This document shows positions 42,550-51,462 of a DNA stretch of 64,000 bases, in pieces. Position numbers and translations under genes: made by a program. The stretch is from the NCBI RefSeq assembly GCF_047501175.1, contig NZ_JBEQWH010000007.1, positions 1-64,000 of the forward strand, read 5' to 3'. Position 1 is the first letter of the stretch. Every line of letters starts with the position of its first letter. The stretch is from Methanoprimaticola sp047501175. GTDB lineage: Archaea > Thermoplasmatota > Thermoplasmata > Methanomassiliicoccales > Methanomethylophilaceae. The notes below the pieces were generated by a model, which was not told the origin of the DNA, searched no databases, and worked only from the letters and a program-made list of their open reading frames with translations.

Positions 42550-42891
42550 TCACTCGGCCTGATCTCCCTCCGTGCATTCGGACCGTATCCTTATAGACTC
42601 AAGGACCGGGATGATGAATATCCTGCCGTCCCCCGGATGTCCGGTCTCCGCTCCACGCTTGACGACGCCGATGACGGTGTCCACCTGGTCATCCTCCACC
42701 ACGATCTCGACCTTGATCTTCTCGATCTCGTCCACGGTGAACTCGCCCACCCTCGTGGTGAATACCAGTCCCATCTGCTCCCCGCGACCGGTGACATGCG
42801 TTATCGTCATCGCGTAGATCCCGGCATCCTTCAACCCGTCCTTGACGCACTGGAGCCTGTCTGGCCTGATTATTGCGATTACCATCTTCAT
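42550..42891 (-). CDS. glnK: PII nitrogen regulatory protein GlnK
   Basis: 113 residues. Trimeric sensor of 2-oxoglutarate and ATP/ADP that plugs the Amt channel. PII core: MVIAIIRPDRLQCVKDGL, IEIVVEDDQVDTVIGVVKRGAETGHPGDGRIFIIPV. The T loop reads LVFTTRVGEFTVD: the position of the uridylylated Tyr51 is occupied by Thr, so uridylylation is not expected. It follows amt by 5 bases. ATG 42885 is an alternative start. Confidence 0.93.
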   Translation of the reverse strand: MKMVIAIIRPDRLQCVKDGLKDAGIYAMTITHVTGRGEQMGLVFTTRVGEFTVDEIEKIKVEIVVEDDQVDTVIGVVKRGAETGHPGDGRIFIIPVLESIRIRSECTEGDQAE

Positions 42892-42896
42892 TCCAA

Positions 42897-44231
42897 TCAC
42901 ATCACGTAAGCCGGTTCTCCGTGTTCGACGAGGTCCTGTCCGATGAGCTCCTCGTTCTCGGTCACGCGTACGCGCATGACCTTTCCGATGGCCCATATGA
43001 TGACGTACGAGACCACGAAGCAGAATATCACCGTGATCACCACCGCGATGGCGTTCCCCACGAGCAGCTGCCAGTCGCCTGTGGTGAAGAGACCTCCGGC
43101 ACCGCTGATGTTGAACTCCGCGAAGAGACCGGTGGCTATGGCCCCCCATATGCCGCCTATCCCGTGGACGCCCATGACATCCAGGGCATCGTCCAGCCCG
43201 GAATGGTTCCTCATGAGGATGACACCCAGGTAGCACACTATGCCCCCGACGACCCCGATTATGGCTGCACTGGGAGGGGAGACGTACCCTGCACAGGGGG
43301 TGATCGCGACCAGTCCCGCGATGGAACCCGCTGCGAGACCGAGGACGCCGACACGCCCGACATGCAGATACTGGACGATGGCCCAGGATGCCATCGCGAA
43401 GACCGCGGCCACCATGGAGACCATGATCGCGTTGACCGCCTGTCCGTTCATGGCAAGTCCGGACCCTCCGTTGAACCCGAACCATCCGAACCAGAGGAGG
43501 AAGCATCCGAAGAACACCATGGGGATGCTGTGAGCCCTCTTCATAGTCCTGGAACAGCGCTTTCCGAGGTATGCCGCCAGTGCGAGTCCGGTGGATCCGG
43601 CACATATGTGGATGACCGTACCGCCTGCGAAATCAAGTGTCTCCAGACCGAACGGGAGGTTCATGAACAGCCCTCCGCCCCAGACCATGTGCGCCATGGG
43701 GGCGTAGACGAGGACGGACCACAGGGCCAGGAACCAGGTGATGGCGGTGAACCTTATGCGCTCGGCACAGGCACCGAGGACGATCCCCGCAGTGACGAGT
43801 GCGAACATCATCTGGAACAGTGCGAACTCCATGTCTGGCACATACGAACCGTCCTCGATCGTGTATGCGGAGACGCCATTGAAGAAGACGTTGTCGAATC
43901 CTCCGATGAACATGTTACCGTCGGAGAATGCGAGAGAGTATCCCACTGAAAACCACGAGATCCCCATGACCGCCATGGAGAGGAGGGTCTGGGATATCAC
44001 GGACGTCATGCTCTGCTTCCTGAGCATGCCCCCGTAAAACAGTGCGACACCGGGGGTCATTATGAATACCAGCGCAGAACAGATCGCCACCCAGGCTATG
44101 TTGGCATAGTCCGAGGGGTCCTCCCCGACATCGTGCTCCGCCGCAGAGACCGAGTCCGGTATTAATGAAAAAACGACAATTGAAAGTGTTACTGCCAGAA
44201 GTAACGTCAATAGGAACTTCTTGTTGAGCAT
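42897..44231 (-). CDS. amt: Ammonium transporter Amt
   Basis: 444 residues with a cleavable signal peptide (1-30, ending SVSA) and eleven membrane helices. Family segments: ALVFIMTPGVALFYGGMLRKQS, FDFAGG-type FAGGTVIHICAGSTGLALA with the pore histidine, and VMGVHGIGGIWGAIATG with the second pore histidine. The ATG at 44231 has GAGGT five bases upstream and starts the signal peptide. Co-transcribed with glnK, the standard pair for nitrogen-controlled ammonium uptake. Confidence 0.95.
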   Translation of the reverse strand: MLNKKFLLTLLLAVTLSIVVFSLIPDSVSAAEHDVGEDPSDYANIAWVAICSALVFIMTPGVALFYGGMLRKQSMTSVISQTLLSMAVMGISWFSVGYSLAFSDGNMFIGGFDNVFFNGVSAYTIEDGSYVPDMEFALFQMMFALVTAGIVLGACAERIRFTAITWFLALWSVLVYAPMAHMVWGGGLFMNLPFGLETLDFAGGTVIHICAGSTGLALAAYLGKRCSRTMKRAHSIPMVFFGCFLLWFGWFGFNGGSGLAMNGQAVNAIMVSMVAAVFAMASWAIVQYLHVGRVGVLGLAAGSIAGLVAITPCAGYVSPPSAAIIGVVGGIVCYLGVILMRNHSGLDDALDVMGVHGIGGIWGAIATGLFAEFNISGAGGLFTTGDWQLLVGNAIAVVITVIFCFVVSYVIIWAIGKVMRVRVTENEELIGQDLVEHGEPAYVM

Positions 44232-44245
44232 TATATACCTCATTT

Positions 44246-44294
44246 GTCTAATCAATAGACTGAATTCTGCGTAAATATCTATTTTATTTAAAAC
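44246..44294 (-). promoter_or_regulatory. amt promoter with 15-base palindrome
   Basis: GTTTTAAATAAAAT on the minus strand (44281-44294) is the likely TATA box, placing initiation near 44262. GTCTA-ATCAA-TAGAC (44246-44260) overlaps the first transcribed bases and could be an operator for nitrogen control. It does not match the NrpR consensus known from other methanogens. The remaining gap to 44521 is AT-rich and otherwise empty. Confidence 0.45.
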
Positions 44295-44521
44295 TTATCA
44301 GATGGAATAGATTTTTAAGGTTTTATTGTTCAAATAAATATTAAGATTGGAATAAATAGACAGATGACAGGTTGAAAAGAATATAAGCTTGCATCCATCT
44401 AATTGTAATCATATGAAAAGACGGATGGTCCGAGAGACGGAGGATGATGGCGTCAAACGGATGGTATGGAAGAATGAACGGGGCGCCGAGATGCGACCCC
44501 GATGGTTTGGGAAGGACCTGC

Positions 44522-45034
44522 TCAGAGCAGGGATTTGGCCTCTTCGGGATCGAGATCGAGGGCCTTGAGCATGTAGGTGAGCGCCTTCTTCGCGTACGGC
44601 GCACGCGCCTTGGGGTCGTCCATGATCTCCCCGTAGGACGCCATGACGTTGTTGAAGTACTCGATGGCGAACTCCGAGTAGAGGGAGGGGGACATGGACT
44701 CGTCTATCTCGGCGGCCTCGTTGTACGCGCCCTCTGCCTCGTCATACTTGTTCACGGAGATGCAGAAGGACCCGTACGACTGGTAGTAGTCGACACGGCT
44801 ACCGTCGAGCTCGATGGCCTTCTTGTACGCATCCATGATCTCCTGGGTGTCGACCTTCGCGCCGAACATGCCAGAGGCATAGTTCCCGCATTCGGCCTTG
44901 TAGTACCAAACATCGGCGTTATCGGAGAATTCGGTCGTAAGCTTCTTGAAGGCCGTGTATGCCTTCTTGAAGTCGCCCTCGTCCATCGCCTTCATCGCCG
45001 TAGCGATCTTCTTTTCCGGAGAGGCTTCTGCCAT
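44522..45034 (-). CDS. TPR-repeat protein
   Basis: 170 residues built of tetratricopeptide-like repeats: AMDEGDFKKAYTAFKKLTTEF, a degenerate repeat around DVWYYKAECGNYASG, IMDAYKKAIELDGSRVDYYQS, and KYDEAEGAYNEAAEIDESMS. Soluble, acidic. ATG 45034 follows GGAGGA. Likely a scaffold or adaptor; partner unknown. Divergent from the DUF2284 gene across a GGCTTATAAGCC palindrome (45077-45088) that can act as TATA box in both directions. Confidence 0.82.
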   Translation of the reverse strand: MAEASPEKKIATAMKAMDEGDFKKAYTAFKKLTTEFSDNADVWYYKAECGNYASGMFGAKVDTQEIMDAYKKAIELDGSRVDYYQSYGSFCISVNKYDEAEGAYNEAAEIDESMSPSLYSEFAIEYFNNVMASYGEIMDDPKARAPYAKKALTYMLKALDLDPEEAKSLL

Positions 45035-45108
45035 GGACTCCTCCACAATCCATGCGATTATAAACCCTGTCGATTAGGCTTATAAGCCCATAACGGAAAC
45101 AGGTCATC

Positions 45109-45645
45109 ATGACCGTGCTTGAGAGGGTCCGCCGCAGTGCCGAAGCATCGGGATGGTCCGTGACGATGGGCGACCCGCCGGAGCATCGCGAGGACGATGT
45201 CCTGAGATGCCTGGACAGCTGTCGCAGGAACCTGTGCGGGAACTATGGGACCTCATGGTCCTGCCCGCCCGGGTGGACCGAGAGGATCGACACGCTCAGG
45301 GACGCGTACGACGGCGCCATCCTCCTGGAGAAGAGGTTCGACATAGACCCGAAGGACGCGGAGGCCCTGAGGCGGGCGGACGAGGAGCTCCATCTGCTGA
45401 TCAGGATGCTGACCGCGGAGCTCAGGGCGTCCGACTGCGGATGCATGGGCTTCGCGGACGGGAGATGCGGCTACTGCGGCGTATGCTCCTATCCAGAGCC
45501 GTGCAGGTTCCCGGAACAGCTGGTCCCGTCCATATCGTCCATCGGCGTGGACCTCGAGGGATACCTGAAGGGGTTCGGGAAGTCCTTCGGCTTCTCCGAG
45601 GACCATGCGACGCTGTACGGGCTCATACTCCTCAAGAGGACGTGA
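45109..45645 (+). CDS. DUF2284 predicted metal-binding protein
   Basis: 178 residues with ten cysteines arranged as CLDSCRRNLCGNYGTSWSCPPG near the N-terminus (about 34-55) and CGCMGFADGRCGYCGVCSYPEPC towards the C-terminus (about 109-131), the pattern of DUF2284 proteins, thought to bind metal or an iron-sulfur cluster. Found widely in methanogens and anaerobes; activity unknown. Independent of gatC, which has its own TATA box TTTATAG near 45667. Confidence 0.85.
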   Translation: MTVLERVRRSAEASGWSVTMGDPPEHREDDVLRCLDSCRRNLCGNYGTSWSCPPGWTERIDTLRDAYDGAILLEKRFDIDPKDAEALRRADEELHLLIRMLTAELRASDCGCMGFADGRCGYCGVCSYPEPCRFPEQLVPSISSIGVDLEGYLKGFGKSFGFSEDHATLYGLILLKRT

Positions 45646-45709
45646 CGGGCTCGCGTGCGCAATAGTTTATAGAGAGAACCCGCATGCTCGCGCATAGAAG
45701 GTCTATCGG

Positions 45710-45982
45710 ATGGACAGAGAAACCGTCGAAAGGGTTGCGCGCACGGCGCACATCAAGCTCACCGAGGAGGAGCTCGACAGGTACAGTAGGGACCTCAATG
45801 ACATATTGGGTTACTTCGAGCTGCTGGACGAGGCTCCTGAATGCGATTCCTACGGCATCGACCCCATCGGGGTCGCGGACATAACCAGGGACGATGAGCC
45901 GTGGCTGGAGTTCGATCCCGACACTCTGTCGAGGGACATGAACACCTACGACGGATACGTCAGGGGGCCGAGGCTCTCATGA
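45710..45982 (+). CDS. gatC: Asp-tRNA(Asn) amidotransferase subunit C
   Basis: 90 residues. Small belt subunit of the GatCAB amidotransferase. RVARTAHIKLTEEELDRYS and LNDILGYFELLDE are the characteristic helices, with a C-terminal arm (SRDMNTYDGYVRGPRLS) that would wrap around GatA. ATGA overlap with gatA. First gene of the gatCAB operon. Confidence 0.92.
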   Translation: MDRETVERVARTAHIKLTEEELDRYSRDLNDILGYFELLDEAPECDSYGIDPIGVADITRDDEPWLEFDPDTLSRDMNTYDGYVRGPRLS

Positions 45983-47301
45983 CGATGCAATCCGTGCTCG
46001 GCTCCCTCAGGGAGACCAATGCGAGATACGGCATGTTCCATGCGATGACCGAGGACACGGAGCCCGGGGATGCGGGATTCCTGTTCTCCGCGAAGGACAA
46101 CCTCACATCCAAGGACATGGAGACCTGCGCCGGATCGAGGATCCTGGAAGGATACCATCCCGTGTTCGACGCCACCTGCATATCGAAGATGCGCGGGGCC
46201 GGCGGGAAGCTCATCGGAAAGACGAACATGGACGAGTTCGGGTTCGGGACCTTCTCCGCCAACTCGGCCTATGAGGTCCCCCGCAACCCGTTCGACCTGG
46301 AGAGAGCGTGCGGCGGGTCCTCCGGAGGCTCCGCATGCGCCGCCATGGTACTGGAGGACCACGTCTCCATAGGGGTCTCCACGGGCGGATCGATCTGCTG
46401 TCCCGCGAGCTTCTGCGGGGTGTACGGGATAGCCCCCACCTACGGGAGGGTGTCCAGGTACGGGCTCATAGACTACGGGAACTCCCTCGACAAGATCGGC
46501 ATACTGTCTACAAGGGCGGGAGACCTCAGGAAGTACGTCAACATCATCGCCGGCAAGGACGAGAGGGACCCCACCTCCTGCATGCAGCCCGAGCTGAAGA
46601 ACGAGGGGCGCGGCATAAAGAGCGTCGCGGTCCCGAAGGACGGCGTCCAGGGCCTCTCGGCCGATGTGGAGAGGGTGTTCAGGGACTCGCTGGAATCCCT
46701 CAGGTCCAGGGGGATAGACGTCGAGGAGGTCGACATGCCCTCCTTCAAATACGCCATCCCCGCGTACTACGTGATCGCTACGTCAGAGGCCTCGACCAAC
46801 CTCGCCCGCTACGTCGGTATGAGGTACGGGATGCAGGAGGGGGACCTCTCGCTCAAGTTCGACGACTACTTCTCCAGCATACGCTCGCAGGGGTTCGGGG
46901 ACGAGGCGAAGAGGAGGATCCTCCTGGGGACGTTCACCAGGATGGTCGGATACCGTGACCGCTACTATGCCAAGGCCAGACAGGTCAGGCAGCTGGTCAT
47001 CGACGACTACAGGAAGATCCTGAGGAACCATGATGCGGTCCTCACGCCCACCATGCCGTTCGTCGCCCCCCGGTTCGACGAGATCGAGAGGATGACCGCG
47101 CTGGAATCATACAAGGCGGACTATCTGACCGTTCCCCCTAACCTCGCAGGGATGCCCCATCTGAACGTCCCCTGCGGATACGACTCCGACGGGATGCCCA
47201 TCGGCATGCAGTTCGTCGGGGACCATTGGAGCGAGGATTCACTGTTCACGATGGCGGAGGATTGGGAGAGGACCTTCGAGCTCAGGAGGCCGTCCGCATG
47301 A
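45979..47301 (+). CDS. gatA: Asp-tRNA(Asn) amidotransferase subunit A
   Basis: 440 residues. Amidase that releases ammonia from glutamine for the synthetase half-reaction. Amidase signature triad parts: Lys in FSAKDNLTSK (about residue 36-44), Ser in ACGGSSGGSACAA and the cis-Ser in VSTGGSICCPASFCG. In archaea GatCAB makes Asn-tRNA(Asn), while GatDE serves Gln. Overlaps gatC and gatB by ATGA at both ends, so the three subunits are translationally coupled. Confidence 0.94.
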   Translation: MTMQSVLGSLRETNARYGMFHAMTEDTEPGDAGFLFSAKDNLTSKDMETCAGSRILEGYHPVFDATCISKMRGAGGKLIGKTNMDEFGFGTFSANSAYEVPRNPFDLERACGGSSGGSACAAMVLEDHVSIGVSTGGSICCPASFCGVYGIAPTYGRVSRYGLIDYGNSLDKIGILSTRAGDLRKYVNIIAGKDERDPTSCMQPELKNEGRGIKSVAVPKDGVQGLSADVERVFRDSLESLRSRGIDVEEVDMPSFKYAIPAYYVIATSEASTNLARYVGMRYGMQEGDLSLKFDDYFSSIRSQGFGDEAKRRILLGTFTRMVGYRDRYYAKARQVRQLVIDDYRKILRNHDAVLTPTMPFVAPRFDEIERMTALESYKADYLTVPPNLAGMPHLNVPCGYDSDGMPIGMQFVGDHWSEDSLFTMAEDWERTFELRRPSA

Positions 47302-48635
47302 AGATCGGATTGGAGATCCATGTCCAGCTCCCCACGAGGAGCAAGATGTTCTGCTCGTGTCCGACCACCGAGGCCGAAGGACCCAACACCCATGTGTGCC
47401 CCGTGTGCCTCGGGATGCCCGGGTCCAGACCGGTCCTGAACCGGAAGGTCCTCGAGTACGGCATCATGCTGGCAAAGATGCTCGGGTGCAAGGTCTCCGA
47501 CACCACCTGGTTCTCGAGGAAGACCTACTTCTACCCCGACATGTCGAAGAGCGTCCAGATTACGCAGTACGACAACCCCATAGGGGAGGGCGGGGTCTAC
47601 TACATGGATGGGAAGAAGCCCATCAGGATCACCAGGATACACGTCGAGGAGGACCCCGGGAAGACCAAGAGGGTCGGCGACCTGTCCTCGCTGGTGGACT
47701 ACAACCGCTCCGGCATCCCTCTGGCGGAGATCGTCACCGAGCCGGACCTGAAGAGCCCGGCGGAGGCCAGGGAGTTCCTCAAGCAGCTGATAGAGGACAT
47801 ACGCCATGTCATCGACCTCCCCGGGGACGGGGAGCGCAGCATCCGCTGCGACTGCAACATATCGGTGGGGACCGAGAGGTGCGAGGTCAAGAACGTCACC
47901 GGTCTGAAGAACGTCGAGAGGGCCCTCACGTTCGAGGTGCTCCGTCAGACGAAGATACTCCGCGCAGGCGGGAGGATCGAAAGGGAGACCAGGCGCTTCG
48001 ACGAGGAGCGCGGCGTCACAATATCCGTCAGGAAGAAGGAGTTCGAGGCCGACTACGGGTACATAGACGAGCCGGACCTCGGGGTGTACAACATCAAGGA
48101 CCTGGCAGACGGCATAAGGATCAAGGAGAGCCCCCAGAAGATGGCGCTCAGGATGTCGACCCAGTACGGCATAGACCAGAAGATGGCCAAGCAGCTGATA
48201 GCCACGTCCATCGGGCTGGCGGAGATCTTCGAGAAGGTCGCGGGCGACCACGATGCCCAGACGGCCATCAAGTGGGTCGCGGGCCCGATCAGCGCCAACT
48301 GGAAGGCGATGGAGTCGGCGGGCAGGGACCCGGCGGAGGCCGTCGCATCCATCGAGAGGTTCGTCAGAGGGGAGATCACCGATGCCGAATGCTCCATGGA
48401 GATCAAATGCGCCATGACCGGACAGAGCGCCGAGGCCGCGAAGGGAGCGTCAGAGGACCTGGACAAGGTCGTCTGCGCATACCTGGACGAGAACCCGGGC
48501 GTCGTGGAGGACTACAGGAAGAACGAGAAGGCGGCCAACCGCGTCATCGGATTCGTGATGAAGCAGTCCGGCGGGGCCCACTCCTCTGCCGAGGTCCTGG
48601 AAGCGGTCAAGAGGAACATAGAGTCCAGACTCTGA
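47298..48635 (+). CDS. gatB: Asp-tRNA(Asn) amidotransferase subunit B
   Basis: 445 residues. Kinase and transamidase subunit. Cradle domain with GLEIHVQLPTRSKMFCSC and CPVCLGMPGSRPVLN (zinc cysteines), the DMSKSVQITQYDNPI loop, and a C-terminal YqeY-like tail domain (about 300-445, ending SAEVLEAVKRNIESRL) that binds the tRNA elbow. Faces convergent aspS. A hairpin follows 10 bases after the stop. Confidence 0.95.
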   Translation: MKIGLEIHVQLPTRSKMFCSCPTTEAEGPNTHVCPVCLGMPGSRPVLNRKVLEYGIMLAKMLGCKVSDTTWFSRKTYFYPDMSKSVQITQYDNPIGEGGVYYMDGKKPIRITRIHVEEDPGKTKRVGDLSSLVDYNRSGIPLAEIVTEPDLKSPAEAREFLKQLIEDIRHVIDLPGDGERSIRCDCNISVGTERCEVKNVTGLKNVERALTFEVLRQTKILRAGGRIERETRRFDEERGVTISVRKKEFEADYGYIDEPDLGVYNIKDLADGIRIKESPQKMALRMSTQYGIDQKMAKQLIATSIGLAEIFEKVAGDHDAQTAIKWVAGPISANWKAMESAGRDPAEAVASIERFVRGEITDAECSMEIKCAMTGQSAEAAKGASEDLDKVVCAYLDENPGVVEDYRKNEKAANRVIGFVMKQSGGAHSSAEVLEAVKRNIESRL

Positions 48636-48645
48636 ACATCAAACG

Positions 48646-48661
48646 CGGAGGCGACTCCGCA
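48646..48661 (+). terminator. Terminator hairpin of gatCAB
   Basis: Perfect 6-bp stem GCGGAG/CTCCGC with loop GCGA, 10 bases beyond the gatB stop. Confidence 0.6.
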
Positions 48662-48808
48662 CCTTCCCTTCTCAAAAACACCCGTGACGGGAAACATCAA
48701 GGACTCTGTGTGATAAGGGTACAGAGCCAGTTAATCCTCCCAGATGCACCAAGCTCTGCGATATCGCGATAATCCGCTTGTATTTAACTTTTTAAAATCG
48801 GTATAAAA

Positions 48809-48824
48809 AGGGCCCGAAGGCCCT
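48809..48824 (-). terminator. Terminator hairpin of aspS with T run
   Basis: On the minus strand AGGGCC-TTCG-GGCCCT is followed directly by TTTTTATACC. A stable tetraloop stem plus a T run is the strongest bacterial-like terminator in the window, 4 bases after the aspS stop region. Confidence 0.7.
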
Positions 48825-48828
48825 GGTT

Positions 48829-50652
48829 TCAGTTCTCCTCGTCCATAGGCTCCTCGATATCGCCGATGTCGAGGTCGCCCGCGAGGGAGAGGATCTGCAG
48901 CTCCTCCAGCTTGTCGTCGTCCACCTTGGACGGGGAACCGTCCAGAAGGGAGATGGCCCTCCTGTTCTTGGGGAACGCGATCACATCCCTGATGGACTCC
49001 CTGTTCAGGAGGATGGCGCACAGCCTGTCTATCCCGATGGCTATCCCGCCGTGTGGCGGAGCACCGTAGCTGAGCATCTCCACGAAGTATCCGAAGTTCC
49101 TCTCGATCCTCTCGTCATCGAGACCGAGCTTGTGGAACACGGCCTTCTGAAGCTCGGGATCGTGGATACGGAGCGACCCGGAACCGAGCTCGTTCCCGTT
49201 CAGGCACAGGTCGAAGCAGGCACCTCCAACGTAATCGTCGTCGAGGTCGTTCTGCGGAAGGACGAACGGGTGGTGGAACGCATCGTATTTCCCGGAGACG
49301 GGATCGATCTCGAACATGGGACACTGGTCCATCCAGAAGAACTGGAACTCGTTCTCGGGAATGAGCCCGAGGTCCTCCGCGATCTTCTTCCTGAGGAATC
49401 CAGCGCTCTCATAGGTGGCCTTCCAGGGTCCGGCCACTATGAACAGGAGGTCGCCCTCCTCTGCGCCCATGGTGACCTTGATGTTCTCGAGGATCTCGGG
49501 TGTGAAGTACTTCACGATGTTGCTGTTAAGCTTCCCGTCCTCGCACCTCATCCATGTGAGACCTCCAAGCCCGACCTTCTTGGCGTACGCGATGTACCTG
49601 TCGACATCGTTCCTTCCGACCTTGCTTCCGGCGATGTCGGCCTTGAGGTTCATTCCGGCGACGATGCCGCCCTCGGCAAGGATGTTCTGGAAGATCTTGT
49701 ACGGGGCATCCCTGACGACGTCGGTCAGCTTGGTGAACTCCAGGCCGTACCTCATGTCGGGCTTGTCGGACCCGAAGCGCTCCATCGCATCGCGATAGGC
49801 GATGTGTGGGAACGGCGTCGGGAGGTCCTCTCCGTAGAGGCCCTTCCACATCGTGCTGACGAGGCCCTCCATCATGTCCTGGATGTCCTTCATGTCCACG
49901 AAGGACATCTCTATGTCCAGCTGGGTGAACTCGGGCTGACGGTCCTTCCTGGAGTCCTCGTCGCGGAAGCACCTGGCCACCTGGTAGTAGCGGTCCATGC
50001 TTGCCACCATCAGCATCTGCTTGAACTGCTGAGGGGACTGGGGGAGCGCGTAGAACGTCCCGGGGTGGATCCTGGAGGGGACTATGTAGTCCCTCGCGCC
50101 CTCGGGGGTGGACCTTCCGAGGATGGGCGTCTCGATCTCGAGGAACCCGTTCTGCTCGAGGTACTGCCTGACGATGTGCACGAGCCTGCTCCTGAACACT
50201 AGGGCCTGCGCCATGTCGGTCCTTCTGAGGTCCAGGTACCTGTACTTCATCCTGATGTCCTCGTCGGGAAGGACGCCTTCCTTCTGGTCCCCCAGCTCGA
50301 AGGGGGGAAGCTTGGACCTGTTGAGGAGCTCGGCCTCGGTTATGAGGACCTCGATCTCCCCGGTGGGGTTCCTGGCATCCTCGGTGCCCTCGACCCTGTT
50401 CCTGACGGTACCGTTGATCTGGACGCAGGACTCGCGGGAGAACGTCCCGATGGTCTCCTCCAGACGCTTGGCGTCGACGCCGGCAGGCAGTGCCTCCGGA
50501 TCGAATACGACCTGAGTGATCCCATACCTGTCCGCCAGGTCGATGAACGCCACTCCTCCGTGATCCCTGGAGAATCTGACCCATCCCTGAAGACATACCT
50601 CTTTGCCCAGGTCCGCGGACCTGAGCTCTCCGCAGGTGTTTGTTCTTCTCAT
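48829..50652 (-). CDS. aspS: Aspartyl-tRNA synthetase, bacterial type
   Basis: 607 residues, far longer than archaeal AspRS (about 430). N-terminal OB anticodon domain (VCLQGWVRFSRDHGGVAFIDL), class II motif 2 YYQVARCFRDEDSRKDRQPEFTQ, a GAD insertion (about 285-420) and motif 3 near GGIAIGIDRL. This layout is bacterial, which suggests horizontal gain. Because gatCAB lies opposite, the enzyme is probably non-discriminating and also charges tRNA-Asn. ATG 50652 is chosen; TTTAATAAGT near 50690 is its TATA box. Confidence 0.94.
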   Translation of the reverse strand: MRRTNTCGELRSADLGKEVCLQGWVRFSRDHGGVAFIDLADRYGITQVVFDPEALPAGVDAKRLEETIGTFSRESCVQINGTVRNRVEGTEDARNPTGEIEVLITEAELLNRSKLPPFELGDQKEGVLPDEDIRMKYRYLDLRRTDMAQALVFRSRLVHIVRQYLEQNGFLEIETPILGRSTPEGARDYIVPSRIHPGTFYALPQSPQQFKQMLMVASMDRYYQVARCFRDEDSRKDRQPEFTQLDIEMSFVDMKDIQDMMEGLVSTMWKGLYGEDLPTPFPHIAYRDAMERFGSDKPDMRYGLEFTKLTDVVRDAPYKIFQNILAEGGIVAGMNLKADIAGSKVGRNDVDRYIAYAKKVGLGGLTWMRCEDGKLNSNIVKYFTPEILENIKVTMGAEEGDLLFIVAGPWKATYESAGFLRKKIAEDLGLIPENEFQFFWMDQCPMFEIDPVSGKYDAFHHPFVLPQNDLDDDYVGGACFDLCLNGNELGSGSLRIHDPELQKAVFHKLGLDDERIERNFGYFVEMLSYGAPPHGGIAIGIDRLCAILLNRESIRDVIAFPKNRRAISLLDGSPSKVDDDKLEELQILSLAGDLDIGDIEEPMDEEN

Positions 50653-50699
50653 AAGAGCGCCTCTTAATATGGTGGCCATTCGCCACACTTATTAAAGAC

Positions 50700-50876
50700 A
50701 TGCGCACGCGTGATGCCACTGTCCCATCCTTCGATCGGATCCTGACCGGCATCGCACCCGCGGATTCACGAGTGCGATACATCCCCATCAGAATCGATAA
50801 CGATACCGAGACCGTGGATTGCTTCGATGGACTGCATGTTCCAGATTCACTTGCGACATCGCTCGCTCTCGCCTGA
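50700..50876 (+). CDS. Possible small ORF divergent from aspS
   Basis: 58 codons from ATG 50700 with TTATTAAAG eleven bases upstream, overlapping the end of the convergent secreted-protein gene by 30 bases. Composition is ordinary for protein but no motif is recognisable. It fills the only gap between aspS and the next gene. It could equally be chance; no ribosome site is seen. Confidence 0.22.
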   Translation: MRTRDATVPSFDRILTGIAPADSRVRYIPIRIDNDTETVDCFDGLHVPDSLATSLALA

Positions 50877-51410
50877 ATGACGATCACTGATGTGGCTGTA
50901 CACCCATTGGATCGCAATATCGAAAGACTTCGGCACGTCCACATGCGATATGCTATTGCAGTATACCGCACCGGTCGATGGGTCGTATATCACTCCGTAG
51001 ACATGGGCCGAAGGCGAATATCCCGTCGAATGACCAATCTTGTCATATGAGATGGCCTCGGGAGAATTTGCCACAAGCAGGACCGGATTCCCGTTGTCCA
51101 CCAACGCCTTCACGTCGTCATACACTGTGCTCTGATCCTGAGCCTCTACCCAAAGACCGTCAAGCACGACTATGTCGTCCGGACCTATGGATTCGAATGT
51201 GCTCTGGAAGGTGATTGATTCGTTAAAACCGTTCGATCTGGTCATTGGACGATCTGTCAAAACAACAATGTTACGATTGTTGTCAGTAATCTCTACAAAA
51301 GCAGGATTTGCTACATCATTTGCTGCAACATCATCTGCATCGGTCATACAAGGTGACAAACATGCGATTATGAAAACCGCCAGTGTCCCCAATACGGCCG
51401 TCTTATTCAT
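50847..51410 (-). CDS. Secreted protein of unknown function
   Basis: 187 residues with a signal peptide (1-25, LGTLAVFIIACLSPCMTDA). The mature part alternates strands and helices (NIVVLTDRPMTRSN, DDIVVLDGLWVEAQD, GNPVLLVANSPEAISYDKIG), similar in pattern to Rossmann-like or cell-wall-binding repeat domains, but no match is clear. One cysteine in GAVYCNS remains. Next to another exported unknown gene (51463) on the same strand, 52 bases apart, so the two may be co-expressed. Confidence 0.65.
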   Translation of the reverse strand: MNKTAVLGTLAVFIIACLSPCMTDADDVAANDVANPAFVEITDNNRNIVVLTDRPMTRSNGFNESITFQSTFESIGPDDIVVLDGLWVEAQDQSTVYDDVKALVDNGNPVLLVANSPEAISYDKIGHSTGYSPSAHVYGVIYDPSTGAVYCNSISHVDVPKSFDIAIQWVYSHISDRHSGESERCRK

Positions 51411-51462
51411 ATTTCATTCCTCCTTTCCAATACAACTTGTTTTAATCCTTGTTTTTACGTCA

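Noticed and set aside
44256..44521. NrpR operator (GGAA-N8-TTCC type) before amt
   Set aside because: No copy found in either strand of the gap; only the GTCTA/TAGAC palindrome is present.
44413..44560. Small plus-strand frame starting at the ATG 44413
   Set aside because: Very arginine-rich, overlaps the TPR gene end antisense and lacks a ribosome site.
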